A stretch of DNA of 64,000 bases, taken from the NCBI GenBank assembly GCA_028285305.1, contig JANQPV010000026.1, forward strand, positions 1 to 64,000. Reading direction: 5' to 3'. The stretch is from Alphaproteobacteria bacterium. GTDB lineage: Bacteria; Pseudomonadota; Alphaproteobacteria; SMXP01. Under the pieces are notes generated by a model. That model saw only the letters and a program-made list of their open reading frames with translations. It was not told where the DNA came from and made no database searches. Positions within the stretch are counted from its first letter, which is position 1, and the number at the start of each line of letters is the position of its first letter. The position numbers and the translations under genes were made by a program. Positions 1 through 8,335 of this stretch are shown piece by piece.

Positions 1-136
1 GAGTCGATTGATCGAGGATCAATCGACCAAGCGAACGGAATCGTTCGGCGCAAATGCGCCTCACCACCGTCAGGAAACGCGCAAAACAAAGAATCTGGAG
101 CCGTTTTGTGCTTCCGTCAAAACCAAAACGGCTCTA
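1..136. repeat. 136-bp multi-hairpin dispersed repeat, copy 1
   Basis: This segment is the reverse complement of 40926-41061, with 131 of 136 positions identical by direct comparison. It is built of consecutive inverted repeats: an 11-bp perfect stem at 3-13/17-27 with a 3-nt loop, a 6-bp stem at 32-37/42-47, a 6-bp stem at 47-52/55-60, and an 11-bp perfect stem at 98-108/124-134 with a 15-nt loop. It has no coding capacity of its own. It lies just past the 3' end of the minus-strand GcvT-like gene, whose TAG stop (134-136) is inside the element. It resembles the REP/BIME or RIME class of intergenic mosaic elements in structure. The left edge may continue outside the window. Confidence 0.9.
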
Positions 137-1342
137 GGGCAAAACCGACAAAGCGACAATTTTTGCACGATGATGGTCGACTTTAGGCTCAAGTTCCACG
201 TTCGTCGCGTGTTCTACCTGAAACTCGGTTCCGCGCCTGCTGAACGCCGCAGAAATCGTTGCCAGGCCCAACACGCGTTTGAGCCGCGGCGACCATGTGG
301 ACGAAGTGACGGTTCCGGCGATGCGCCCTTCCACCAGGAGGCCAGCGCCTGTTACAGGAGCCGTGCCCGTAATCTCCAGACCAACCACTTTGGTTCTCGG
401 CCCGCTTTTTGCCAACTCCGTCAACGCAAGCTTCCCGTTGAAGTACGGCTTCGTCAAGTCGACAGCTTCATCCAGACCCAACTCGAACGGACTTCTAGGC
501 CGGTTTCCATAGAGGGCATGGCGCGCACTGACGAAATCTACACCGGGCATCAGCTGGCCCGCTTCGATCCGGCAGGATTCGAAGGTCTTCTGTCCAAGCG
601 GCAACACGCGAAACGCTCGCCCAGCGCGGATGACGCGTTCCCAGACCACAACTGCATCTTCGGGATCGACCCAGATTTCGAACCCCCGTTCGCTGAGTGC
701 ATTCGTTCCGCATATTTCAATCTCCAGCCCCCTTGCCTCGGCCGGTCCCCAAGTTCCCGGAGAGAATTGAACATTCTCATCATCGATAAGACTTGCGAGA
801 ACTTGAGATGACTTAGGTCCGCTCAATCCGAGAACGGCGTATTGAGGGCTGACATCGCGGACCGCCACATCTTTCAAATGAAGCGCGTTGGCATCGATCC
901 AAGACAACAGTTCCATATGCGTGACAAGCACAATGCTGTCATCGCTCCTCACCATGATCCGAACAATATCAATCACGTGGCCGTGGTTGTTGCAAACCGG
1001 AGACATGATCCATGCCCCCGCCTGGACTTGGCCCAGATCTCGCGTCAGCATTTGATTTACAAATTCGCGCGCATCACTGCCGGTCACCTCATACTTGATC
1101 ATAGGACTGAGGTCATATACGGCGGCCGTATTTCGCAGAGCATCGTATTCCTGCTCAAAACTCGAATAGGTCTCTGCAACCGTGTAGCCGTTCCAAGACG
1201 CCCACTGATTTGTGTGACTCAAATCGGAAGACACCACGTGAAATGGCGTGGGGAGTATCCGCGAGTCAAAAAACCGCGTCCTTTTGACATCCGTCGACAG
1301 ATTGCGGTCAGATTTGATGTCGTCTTCAGATTCAATAGTCAT
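134..1342 (-). CDS. GcvT-like folate-binding aminomethyltransferase family protein
   Basis: The 402-residue product has the two-part architecture of the glycine cleavage T-protein/dimethylglycine dehydrogenase C-terminal family: a folate-binding aminomethyltransferase domain (about residues 45-290, with AAVYDLSPMIKYEVTG early and the GxxSxRGFE-like stretch NALSERGFEIW later) and a C-terminal barrel (about 300-395). Family members transfer a one-carbon unit from an amine to tetrahydrofolate, or demethylate substrates such as DMSP. Its start overlaps the stop of the upstream FAD oxidoreductase by 4 bp, so the two are probably translationally coupled. I infer that it captures a one-carbon unit released by the oxidoreductases; no glycine-cleavage P or H gene is nearby, so it is probably not the housekeeping gcvT. 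The TAG stop lies in the edge of the hairpin repeat. Confidence 0.85.
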   Translation of the reverse strand: MTIESEDDIKSDRNLSTDVKRTRFFDSRILPTPFHVVSSDLSHTNQWASWNGYTVAETYSSFEQEYDALRNTAAVYDLSPMIKYEVTGSDAREFVNQMLTRDLGQVQAGAWIMSPVCNNHGHVIDIVRIMVRSDDSIVLVTHMELLSWIDANALHLKDVAVRDVSPQYAVLGLSGPKSSQVLASLIDDENVQFSPGTWGPAEARGLEIEICGTNALSERGFEIWVDPEDAVVVWERVIRAGRAFRVLPLGQKTFESCRIEAGQLMPGVDFVSARHALYGNRPRSPFELGLDEAVDLTKPYFNGKLALTELAKSGPRTKVVGLEITGTAPVTGAGLLVEGRIAGTVTSSTWSPRLKRVLGLATISAAFSRRGTEFQVEHATNVELEPKVDHHRAKIVALSVLP

Positions 1343-2988
1343 GATCGTCTCTTAACCGCATCTGAAATCACACGGGCGGCATTATGGCCCGCCAACCCTG
1401 TCAACCCGCCACCGGGATGCGTTCCCGCCCCGCACAAATAAAGCCCTTCAATCGGAGTTTTGTTTTGTGCCAACTCCGGCATGGATCGCATCGGCCCGAA
1501 CTGATCGAGAGAAAACTCTGTATGGTGCCAATTTCCTCCCCAGATACCAAACTCATCCTCGATATCAGCCGGCGTCATGATCCGTGCATCGAGAACCTTG
1601 TTGAGAAGATCCGGAGCATAGAACTTCAGCGCGTTGAGAATATGATGCTCGAACTGATCTCTTTTGGTGACCCATCCACCGGCAATATCGTAAGGCACAT
1701 ACTGGATAATGGCCGACATGTGATGGGTTTCGCCCGCCTCTTCGGAGAACAGGGACGGAAATACAATCTCTGCAATGGGCGCTAAGGCGTACTCCCCATA
1801 TTTGATCGCGGCCGAAGCGCGCTCAATGTAGTCAATATCTGGAGATATGACGATCCGGCCCCGGAACTCGTCTGGATTGAGACCTGTAATGTTCGGGAGT
1901 TCAGAAAGCTGTAAGTCGATCTTCGCAATCGCACCGTTCGATCGAATGGCTCGCAGCTTTTGGATGAACTCCAGATCAAAATGGCGAACCCCCGCTAAGC
2001 TGAGTATAGTCTGCTTGGGATCTAAGCTGGACACGATGATCTTCGCATCCAAGTTCATGCCCCCTTCCAAATCGACACCATGAACGCGCCCATCACTGAT
2101 CCGAATGTCCGTGACACGTGCATCGGTCATAATCTCAACATTGCGTGCTTGTGCTGACTTGGCGAGCGCATTGATAGCTGCAGTCATACCACCCACCGGA
2201 TATCCGACATTGGACTGCATGGCTAAATCCCGTTGAATCAGCCGTTGTAGATAGGAAAGCATCGTTCCCGCCTGGCGCGGACCGACATTCATTCCAAGGA
2301 CCGCATCAAAGGCAAGAGTGCCCCGCAAAAGATCCGTTTCGAACAAATCCTCCACGATATCCGCCACCGGCGCCATCAACCCTGACTGTGCGCGCTTCAG
2401 TATATCTGGCGATACTCTAGCCGCCTGCTCCAACCAACCGTGCAAAGACTCCAAGCTCGTATGCGACCCGAGTTCCAATGGTGGCGGCGCCATGGAAACA
2501 AAGCGTTTGAGGGCTGCTGCAACTTTGGTCCAATGGTCCGTGAAGTCACTATACTTATCTGCGTCTGATCTGGACAGCCGCTCGATCGATTCTCTAGACT
2601 CCTCAAGTGTTGGAGAGAGCGTCAACTTTCGCCCTTCCTCATCAATGGAAACGGTTCGGGTCCCATGACCCGAGAATCGAAGACCGAACTTGTTGAGCTT
2701 GAGATCACGAACGATGAAACCGGGGATTCCAGAGATCAAATGAGCAAAGTCTGAACTTTCGAGGGATCCGTGATCTTGGGTAGTATTGACCGCCATGCCG
2801 CCCAGCACCCCCCGGGCTTCCACGACGACGACCTCCAACCCCATTTTGGCCAAATAGTTTGCACACACCAGACCATTGTGACCGCCACCTACAACGATCG
2901 CATCATACTGCCATTTTCGAACGACGGCGGGCGACCCAATATCGTCGCGCTGCTCAAAAAAGTCGTCCTCTTGCGACTGATCACTCAT
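1339..2988 (-). CDS. Phytoene-desaturase/PYROXD2-like FAD-dependent oxidoreductase
   Basis: An N-terminal Rossmann FAD-binding motif (VVGGGHNGLVCANYLAKMG) follows a short hydrophilic leader. A substrate-domain motif (YPVGGMTAAINALAKSAQ) sits mid-protein, and a C-terminal FAD motif (GLYLCGAGTHPGGGLTGLAG) closes the fold. This is the phytoene desaturase/PYROXD2 class of flavin amine or hydrocarbon oxidoreductases; the substrate is unknown. I chose the ATG at 2988 (549 aa), which overlaps the upstream stop by 8 bp. An alternative start at 3027 would add 13 residues and overlap the neighbour by 47 bp. It is the second gene of a tight three-gene operon and a paralogue of the gene upstream. Confidence 0.88.
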   Translation of the reverse strand: MSDQSQEDDFFEQRDDIGSPAVVRKWQYDAIVVGGGHNGLVCANYLAKMGLEVVVVEARGVLGGMAVNTTQDHGSLESSDFAHLISGIPGFIVRDLKLNKFGLRFSGHGTRTVSIDEEGRKLTLSPTLEESRESIERLSRSDADKYSDFTDHWTKVAAALKRFVSMAPPPLELGSHTSLESLHGWLEQAARVSPDILKRAQSGLMAPVADIVEDLFETDLLRGTLAFDAVLGMNVGPRQAGTMLSYLQRLIQRDLAMQSNVGYPVGGMTAAINALAKSAQARNVEIMTDARVTDIRISDGRVHGVDLEGGMNLDAKIIVSSLDPKQTILSLAGVRHFDLEFIQKLRAIRSNGAIAKIDLQLSELPNITGLNPDEFRGRIVISPDIDYIERASAAIKYGEYALAPIAEIVFPSLFSEEAGETHHMSAIIQYVPYDIAGGWVTKRDQFEHHILNALKFYAPDLLNKVLDARIMTPADIEDEFGIWGGNWHHTEFSLDQFGPMRSMPELAQNKTPIEGLYLCGAGTHPGGGLTGLAGHNAARVISDAVKRRS

Positions 2989-4561
2989 CTTCGAATCCGC
3001 GGGCGATCCGGCGCGCGATACGCGCACCCGGCAAACCCGTCATTCCTCTATCTTCTGTCGTAACCGGAGAGCACAAATGGAACCCATCAATACCGGGAAG
3101 CGTGCCATTCGAACCGAGCAAAGCCGAACCGCTCAGAATTTGACTAAGACTCAGCTGACCGTGAAAGACATCACCATTGGTGAGAGAGAACTTATCCTCA
3201 AAGTCCCGAGGAACCGAAAGGCTCCAATCTTCAATCCGCTTCGTAAAGTCCGGGCTATGCGCTGCGATTTGATCAATAACGATCGTGGCTAGGCGCTCTC
3301 TCGCTGCCGTATCCCACGGCCCGCTTAGCAACTTGGTGGGTATATATTGAACGTATACTGACATCAAATGTTTACCCGTCGGGGCCAATGAAGGATCCAT
3401 AACAGATGGAATAGTGATCTCCAAAAAAGGCCGGGACGGTACAATTTGATCCCGCCACGCATCGTACGCCGCTTCTATCTCAAACAAGTTTGAGACAAAA
3501 TTCATTAACCCACCCAAAACCGTCGAGTCTTGCGGCAGGTTAGGAAACTTAGGCAAACCGTCCAAAGCGATATTGAGCTTGGCGAGCGTACCCTCCAGCT
3601 TGTAGTTGCGCGCTTGTTCGAGAACGCCGCGTTCGGTATCTTTCCAATCGAACAGCATCATCACGGACCGCTTAAGGTCCAAACTCGAAACGACGACTTT
3701 TGCCTTGACGGAAGTGCTGTCGATCAGCGTTAGGCCCCGCACCTTATTCTTTTCGACTTGCACTTCAATGACTTCGCTGCGCAGGTGAATATCGACGCCG
3801 GCATCTTTTGCCGCGCTCTCAAGCGCGTGACTCAAGCGATTCATTCCGCCGCGCACAAACCCCTGAGCTCCGTGCAGACTTTGATCGAATCCACAGCGAA
3901 GAAGCAGAAACGCCGTAGCCGGACAAAATGGCCCCTTGTCAACCCCCATGAAAACAGGTGAGGCAATATGGGCTTGGACAATATCTTCTTGAAAGTAGGA
4001 CTGTAAATAGTCTGCACACGAAGAGGTCCACAGTCTTACAGACTCCGACAACGCATCTTTGCCAAACTGCTCCACTTGGCCGAGCCACTTTCCCACGTCT
4101 TCCCGGAGATACCGCTTTCCAAAGCGTTGATCTGAGCCGATTCGAGGTTGCGACAGCGCCGCGATCCGCTTTTGGCGTGTCAGGTCGCGCAAAAACACCC
4201 GGTACATCTCTGCATCTTGCAACGAGAAGTACTTTATCGCGGAAAAGGATTGCCGCTCATCCCGGTTGGTCGTCAGAAACTGACCCTCGGCATTAAGTGT
4301 CGTTCGCCCAGGAAGCGGGATGATATCCAAACCATACTGGGAGAGATCAAGCTCACGCATGACCGATGGACTGAAGCCGGTCAGCACATGCGGCCCCTCG
4401 AAATAGGTAAAACCGGACGGTCCTTCACGCGTGACCGCGGCTCCCCCAACTTCTTTGTTTCGCTCGAAAACGCCTACGGAAAAACCGGCCTTTGCCAAAT
4501 AACAGGCCGCAATGAGGCCGTTGTGCCCCGCTCCGATGATCGCGATGTCATAATCTTTCAT
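2981..4561 (-). CDS. Phytoene-desaturase/PYROXD2-like FAD-dependent oxidoreductase (first of pair)
   Basis: The 526-residue flavoprotein begins at once with the dinucleotide-binding motif IAIIGAGHNGLIAACYLAKA. It has the central GGMNRLSHALESAAKDAG stretch typical of the phytoene desaturase fold and the C-terminal FAD-contact region (DGFHLCSPVTTEDRGMTGLPG). The usual CGAGTHPGG-type motif is here altered to CSPVTTEDRG, so it is divergent at the isoalloxazine-proximal end compared with the next gene. It is first in the operon; the two downstream genes overlap successively by 8 and 4 bp. The two paralogues may form a heteromeric enzyme (inference). No signal peptide or membrane segment is visible, so a cytoplasmic location is expected. 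Confidence 0.87.
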   Translation of the reverse strand: MKDYDIAIIGAGHNGLIAACYLAKAGFSVGVFERNKEVGGAAVTREGPSGFTYFEGPHVLTGFSPSVMRELDLSQYGLDIIPLPGRTTLNAEGQFLTTNRDERQSFSAIKYFSLQDAEMYRVFLRDLTRQKRIAALSQPRIGSDQRFGKRYLREDVGKWLGQVEQFGKDALSESVRLWTSSCADYLQSYFQEDIVQAHIASPVFMGVDKGPFCPATAFLLLRCGFDQSLHGAQGFVRGGMNRLSHALESAAKDAGVDIHLRSEVIEVQVEKNKVRGLTLIDSTSVKAKVVVSSLDLKRSVMMLFDWKDTERGVLEQARNYKLEGTLAKLNIALDGLPKFPNLPQDSTVLGGLMNFVSNLFEIEAAYDAWRDQIVPSRPFLEITIPSVMDPSLAPTGKHLMSVYVQYIPTKLLSGPWDTAARERLATIVIDQIAAHSPDFTKRIEDWSLSVPRDFEDKFSLTNGDVFHGQLSLSQILSGSALLGSNGTLPGIDGFHLCSPVTTEDRGMTGLPGARIARRIARGFEDE

Positions 4562-4655
4562 ACGTTCTTGGCACCGCTTCAGAATCCTGCTTGGATCAAT
4601 TGGTCAGCACACACCAGCGAAGTCTTCGCAATCACGCATCTCCAACGAGAATTGC

Positions 4656-7616
4656 CTAATCGGCACTGCTAACGATCTGATCTTCAAATATCTCTAAAAC
4701 ATCTCTCTGCGTTGAAACGAGTTGCTTTTCTAACGCCTCAAAACTCGTTAACCCGATCCGCTCCGCCAACAACGACCTTAGGCTCTCCCCGGCTGTCCGC
4801 GGTTCAAAAGCCCCGTCGCAACACAATTTCGTATATTGATTAAGAGCGGTGAACAGATCTGCCGCACTCATCAGCTTATTTACCATCCCTGCGTTAACCA
4901 CCTTGAAGCGCTTAATCTGTTCCAAACTGGCGCGTGTGTTCGTATTCAGGATCCCGCTTTGGGCCTTGCCATGGACCAGCTGCAAGAATTGTACAATGAA
5001 CTCCAAATCGACCAGCCCCCCTCGTACATGCTTTAACTCCCAAGGATTAGCCGAACCTTTCTGAGATTCCATTTTCGCGCGCATATCCGTCAGACTGCTC
5101 GCAAGGTCTTGTCTGTTTCGATCCCTTAAAAGCGCTCCTTCGATGATCTTCTCCGCACGTATGGCCAAACTCGCCGATCCACAAATTACACGCGCACGCG
5201 TCAGCGCCATAAGCTCCCAGTTCCACGCCTCGGAAGAATAGTATCGGCGAAAGGACGCATAGTGCACCGCGATAGGACCTGCTTTTCCAGACGGCCTCAA
5301 TTGCATATCAACTTCGTACATCGACCCCTCTGCGGTGGGCGCCGACAGGCCAGCGATCAGCCGCTGCGTAAAGCGGGTATAGTATTGCGCAACATGAAGC
5401 GGTTTAGCGCCGTCAGAGGCAGCGAAATCACCGTCGTGATCATAAATCACCATGATATCGAGGTCGGAGCTCGCACTCAGCTCACACCCGCCGAGTTTTC
5501 CCATTCCAAGGACGATATACTCACCACCTGGAATATCACCATGCTGATTTTGAACCTCCGATGCAGCAAGAAACGCCATTTCGGTGATTGCGGATCCGCC
5601 AAGTTCCGAATAGGCCCGCCCGGCCTCGTCTGCACCAATACGTCCTCGCAGCAACTGAAGACCGATGCGAAACATCTCGTCCTTGCACCAGCGCCGAGCC
5701 AAATCCAGTTTCACCTCATAAATGTCGGAGGTTTGCAAACGTCTTTCTAGCTCTTGAGAGAGCTCTTCTGCCTTTGGCCGAGTACCCAAAAAATCGGGCT
5801 CCAATAAGGCATCGAACACGCCTGAATTCTTTGAAAGATAAGGTGCGAGCCGGGGCGCCAATCCAAGCGCTTCCACCAGCACATAAAGAAGTTCCGGATA
5901 GGAAAAGAAGAGAGAGAACAGTTGTACGCCGCTCGGCAAACCAGTCAAAAAGTCCGAGTACCTCAAAAAAGTCGCATCCGGCTCCGGCGTATTCGCGATC
6001 GCCTCCAAAATGGCCGGAATGAGCTTCGTCAAAAGTTCACGTGCACGTTCGCTCCGTGTTGCGGGAATGCGTCCAAAATGCCAACTTCGAATAATCTTTG
6101 AAACGTCTTCTGCCCGTTCGAAACCCAGTGTTTCGAGAGTACGGAGCGTCTCGGGATCATCTTCAACACCGGTGAACACCAGATTGCCGGTCGGGGTGGT
6201 GAGAGGGTCCTCTTTTTCAAAAAGAGCCGAATAGTGTTTGTTGACCCGCGTTAAGTGAAAGGCGACCGCCTCTTCGAATTCGTTCCGCGTACTGTATCCC
6301 GAGAAATAGGCAATACCCGTGATCGCCGGTTCGTCTTCGGGTATGACATGGGTCTGTTGATCTTCGACCATCTGCAGCCGGTGCTCAACGAGCCGAAAGA
6401 ACTCGTAAGACTCAATAAGCTCTTCAGCCGCAGCTTTCGAAATCATTTGATTCTCAGCCAGCGACCGCAACGCACCGCACGTTGTTGGACCGCGAAGCTG
6501 AGGATTACGCCCTCCCAGAATCAACTGCTGCGTCTGGGTAAAGAACTCGATCTCCCGGATTCCCCCCACGCCCAGCTTGATGTTGTGACCAGCCACAGCC
6601 AATTTGCTGTGACCACGGAACGTGTGAATCTGCCGCTTTATCGAATGGATGTCTTCGATGGCGGCAAAATCGAGATATTTCCGCCACACAAAGGGCTTGA
6701 GGGAGCCGAGGAGATTGCTGCCAACCTCCTTGTCTCCGGCCGCGGGCCGCGCTTTGATCATCGCCGCCCTCTCCCAGTTTTGTCCCATGCTTTCGTAATA
6801 ATTCTCAGCGGCCGTCGTAGAAAGCGCAACCGCCGTCGCACCTGCATCGGGGCGCAATCGCAGATCCGTGCGGAAGACATAGCCGTCTCCGGTGCTCTCT
6901 TGGATGAGCTTCACCACACCCCGCGTAAGTCGAATACAAAACGAATGTGGCTCATCCGATTTAATCAGAGAGCCAACTTTGTCTCTGTCAAAAAAAGCGA
7001 CAAAGTCGATGTCCGACGAGTAGTTGAGCTCGAACGCGCCATATTTGCCCATAGCAATGAGCGCCAAACCGCACTGCTGTTCTGGTGTTGCGCTTTCTTC
7101 CAGAACGATCTTCTCTTTTATCTGCGCCTCACGCAGCAAATGGCGCAGCGCTAAATCCAATGCGCAATCCGCCAGACGAGAGAGACGTTCAGTCACATCG
7201 CTCAGTGCCCACACACCCAAAGTATCAGCAGTGGCGATCGTCAAGGCAGCTTTGGCCTTGGTAACACGAAGAGCCGACATGACCTCAGTCTCGGACGTCG
7301 CGTTATCAACTGCACGCGAAGCCCAGTGAAGCAAATCATCAAATCGCTGCTCAGGATTATCTCGCAGTGTACGAAGGAAAGACAGAGGATCTCTTAGAAT
7401 AAGCCGCGAAAGAAAGGGCGAGTTTCCGGCAATCGACGCCAAGCAGCGCTGCGCGTCTTCATCTTCCGTTAAAAAACGGATGGCATTCCCGTGCTCGTCG
7501 CCTTCGCCGTTGATCTGCGTGGTCAAGTCTTCAACGACGCGCTCAACACGCTGCTCATCGAAGGGCTTGGGAATCCGAGTGATACGTTCCAACAAAGGAG
7601 ATCCGCTACCGTCCAT
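4656..7616 (-). CDS. glnE: Bifunctional glutamine synthetase adenylyltransferase/adenylyl-removing enzyme
   Basis: GlnE adds AMP to glutamine synthetase and removes it in response to PII and glutamine. The 986-residue length is normal for the family. The two nucleotidyltransferase cores are clear: the N-terminal adenylyl-removing motif MGKYGAFELNYSSDIDF (about residue 195) and the C-terminal adenylyltransferase motif GMGKLGGCELSASSDLDIMV (about residue 715), each with the paired metal-binding aspartates. The frame extends upstream to a TTG at 7625, but the ATG at 7616 is preceded by GAAAGG and is preferred. In many alphaproteobacteria glnE lies next to a sensor kinase/regulator pair and degP, as here with the HU gene in between. 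Confidence 0.97.
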   Translation of the reverse strand: MDGSGSPLLERITRIPKPFDEQRVERVVEDLTTQINGEGDEHGNAIRFLTEDEDAQRCLASIAGNSPFLSRLILRDPLSFLRTLRDNPEQRFDDLLHWASRAVDNATSETEVMSALRVTKAKAALTIATADTLGVWALSDVTERLSRLADCALDLALRHLLREAQIKEKIVLEESATPEQQCGLALIAMGKYGAFELNYSSDIDFVAFFDRDKVGSLIKSDEPHSFCIRLTRGVVKLIQESTGDGYVFRTDLRLRPDAGATAVALSTTAAENYYESMGQNWERAAMIKARPAAGDKEVGSNLLGSLKPFVWRKYLDFAAIEDIHSIKRQIHTFRGHSKLAVAGHNIKLGVGGIREIEFFTQTQQLILGGRNPQLRGPTTCGALRSLAENQMISKAAAEELIESYEFFRLVEHRLQMVEDQQTHVIPEDEPAITGIAYFSGYSTRNEFEEAVAFHLTRVNKHYSALFEKEDPLTTPTGNLVFTGVEDDPETLRTLETLGFERAEDVSKIIRSWHFGRIPATRSERARELLTKLIPAILEAIANTPEPDATFLRYSDFLTGLPSGVQLFSLFFSYPELLYVLVEALGLAPRLAPYLSKNSGVFDALLEPDFLGTRPKAEELSQELERRLQTSDIYEVKLDLARRWCKDEMFRIGLQLLRGRIGADEAGRAYSELGGSAITEMAFLAASEVQNQHGDIPGGEYIVLGMGKLGGCELSASSDLDIMVIYDHDGDFAASDGAKPLHVAQYYTRFTQRLIAGLSAPTAEGSMYEVDMQLRPSGKAGPIAVHYASFRRYYSSEAWNWELMALTRARVICGSASLAIRAEKIIEGALLRDRNRQDLASSLTDMRAKMESQKGSANPWELKHVRGGLVDLEFIVQFLQLVHGKAQSGILNTNTRASLEQIKRFKVVNAGMVNKLMSAADLFTALNQYTKLCCDGAFEPRTAGESLRSLLAERIGLTSFEALEKQLVSTQRDVLEIFEDQIVSSAD

Positions 7617-7784
7617 GACGCGCAACCTTTCTGTTCTTCACAGCGCACTTTAATTCTTTTGCGCTTTGCTGCATCCGTTATCCCTCTTCTTGGGAGAACG
7701 ATAAACAGAACGGCCGGGGAAACAACACTCTCGGCGGATCACGGCGGGACGGGCGGCCCGTGCAGCCCTCACCGTCCGAACAAC

Positions 7785-7813
7785 AAAGCCCACGCGGGTA
7801 TCCCACGTGGGCT
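7785..7813 (-). terminator. Rho-independent terminator of the HU gene
   Basis: An inverted repeat has arms AGCCCACG and CGTGGGCT, one mismatch, then GGG/CCC around a TAT loop. Read on the minus strand it is followed by TTTGTTGTT. It lies about 30 nt beyond the HU stop codon. Confidence 0.75.
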
Positions 7814-7840
7814 TCTTCGAACACCAAAAAGAATTGAGTT

Positions 7841-8125
7841 TCAGCAGCCAGCAGCCTTTTTGAGATTCATCGCCGGCCTAAAACGAAGCGACTTTGAAGC
7901 CTTGATCTTGATTGGCTCTCCGGTCCGGGGGTTGCGGCCAGTCCGTGCACCCCTTTTCGTGATTGTAAAGGTACCAAGCGTGCCGATCGTGTATTTACCG
8001 GTCTTCTTAGCCTTTTTCAGGCCCTCTTCGATTTCACCGAAGACCAACTCGACAGCGCGTTTAGCATCGGCTTTGCTCAATTTCCCATTCTTGGCAACGT
8101 TTTCAATAAATTCTGACTTGCTCAT
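7841..8125 (-). CDS. HU-family DNA-binding protein
   Basis: A 94-residue bacterial histone-like protein of the HU/IHF family, which bends and compacts DNA as a dimer. The family signature is present in the C-terminal half (GARTGRNPRTGEPIKIKASK) with the proline at the beta-arm tip, and the N-terminus SKSEFIENVAK matches HU helix 1. The open frame continues upstream to 8272, but that extension is AT-rich and unlike any HU protein. The ATG at 8125 gives the normal length and has a GGGAT motif upstream. It is monocistronic, with its own terminator and an AT-rich promoter region of about 200 bp that carries no other gene. Confidence 0.95.
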   Translation of the reverse strand: MSKSEFIENVAKNGKLSKADAKRAVELVFGEIEEGLKKAKKTGKYTIGTLGTFTITKRGARTGRNPRTGEPIKIKASKSLRFRPAMNLKKAAGC

Positions 8126-8335
8126 AGTAGATCCCATTTGTTTGTAGGTATGTCGAGCTATAAACATGATTCTCACGAAGGCCAATAAGTAAAAGGGATT
8201 TGTACCAACAAAAGTGACAATTATGTTTATTTTGCTTGATTTTGGACTGTCGCCTCGACGATTTGGGAGCAAATGTCTCTGATTGCGGACATCGCTTCGG
8301 TTTATTCGTTGCGCTGAGGATCCGGCGGGGACTTA

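Noticed and set aside
8-811. 267-codon plus-strand open frame opposite the GcvT-like gene
   Set aside because: It is the antisense shadow of a clearly homologous minus-strand gene and its product is unlike any protein.
134-1342. Housekeeping glycine-cleavage T-protein
   Set aside because: No gcvH or gcvP is linked and it is coupled to FAD oxidoreductases, so a different role is more likely.
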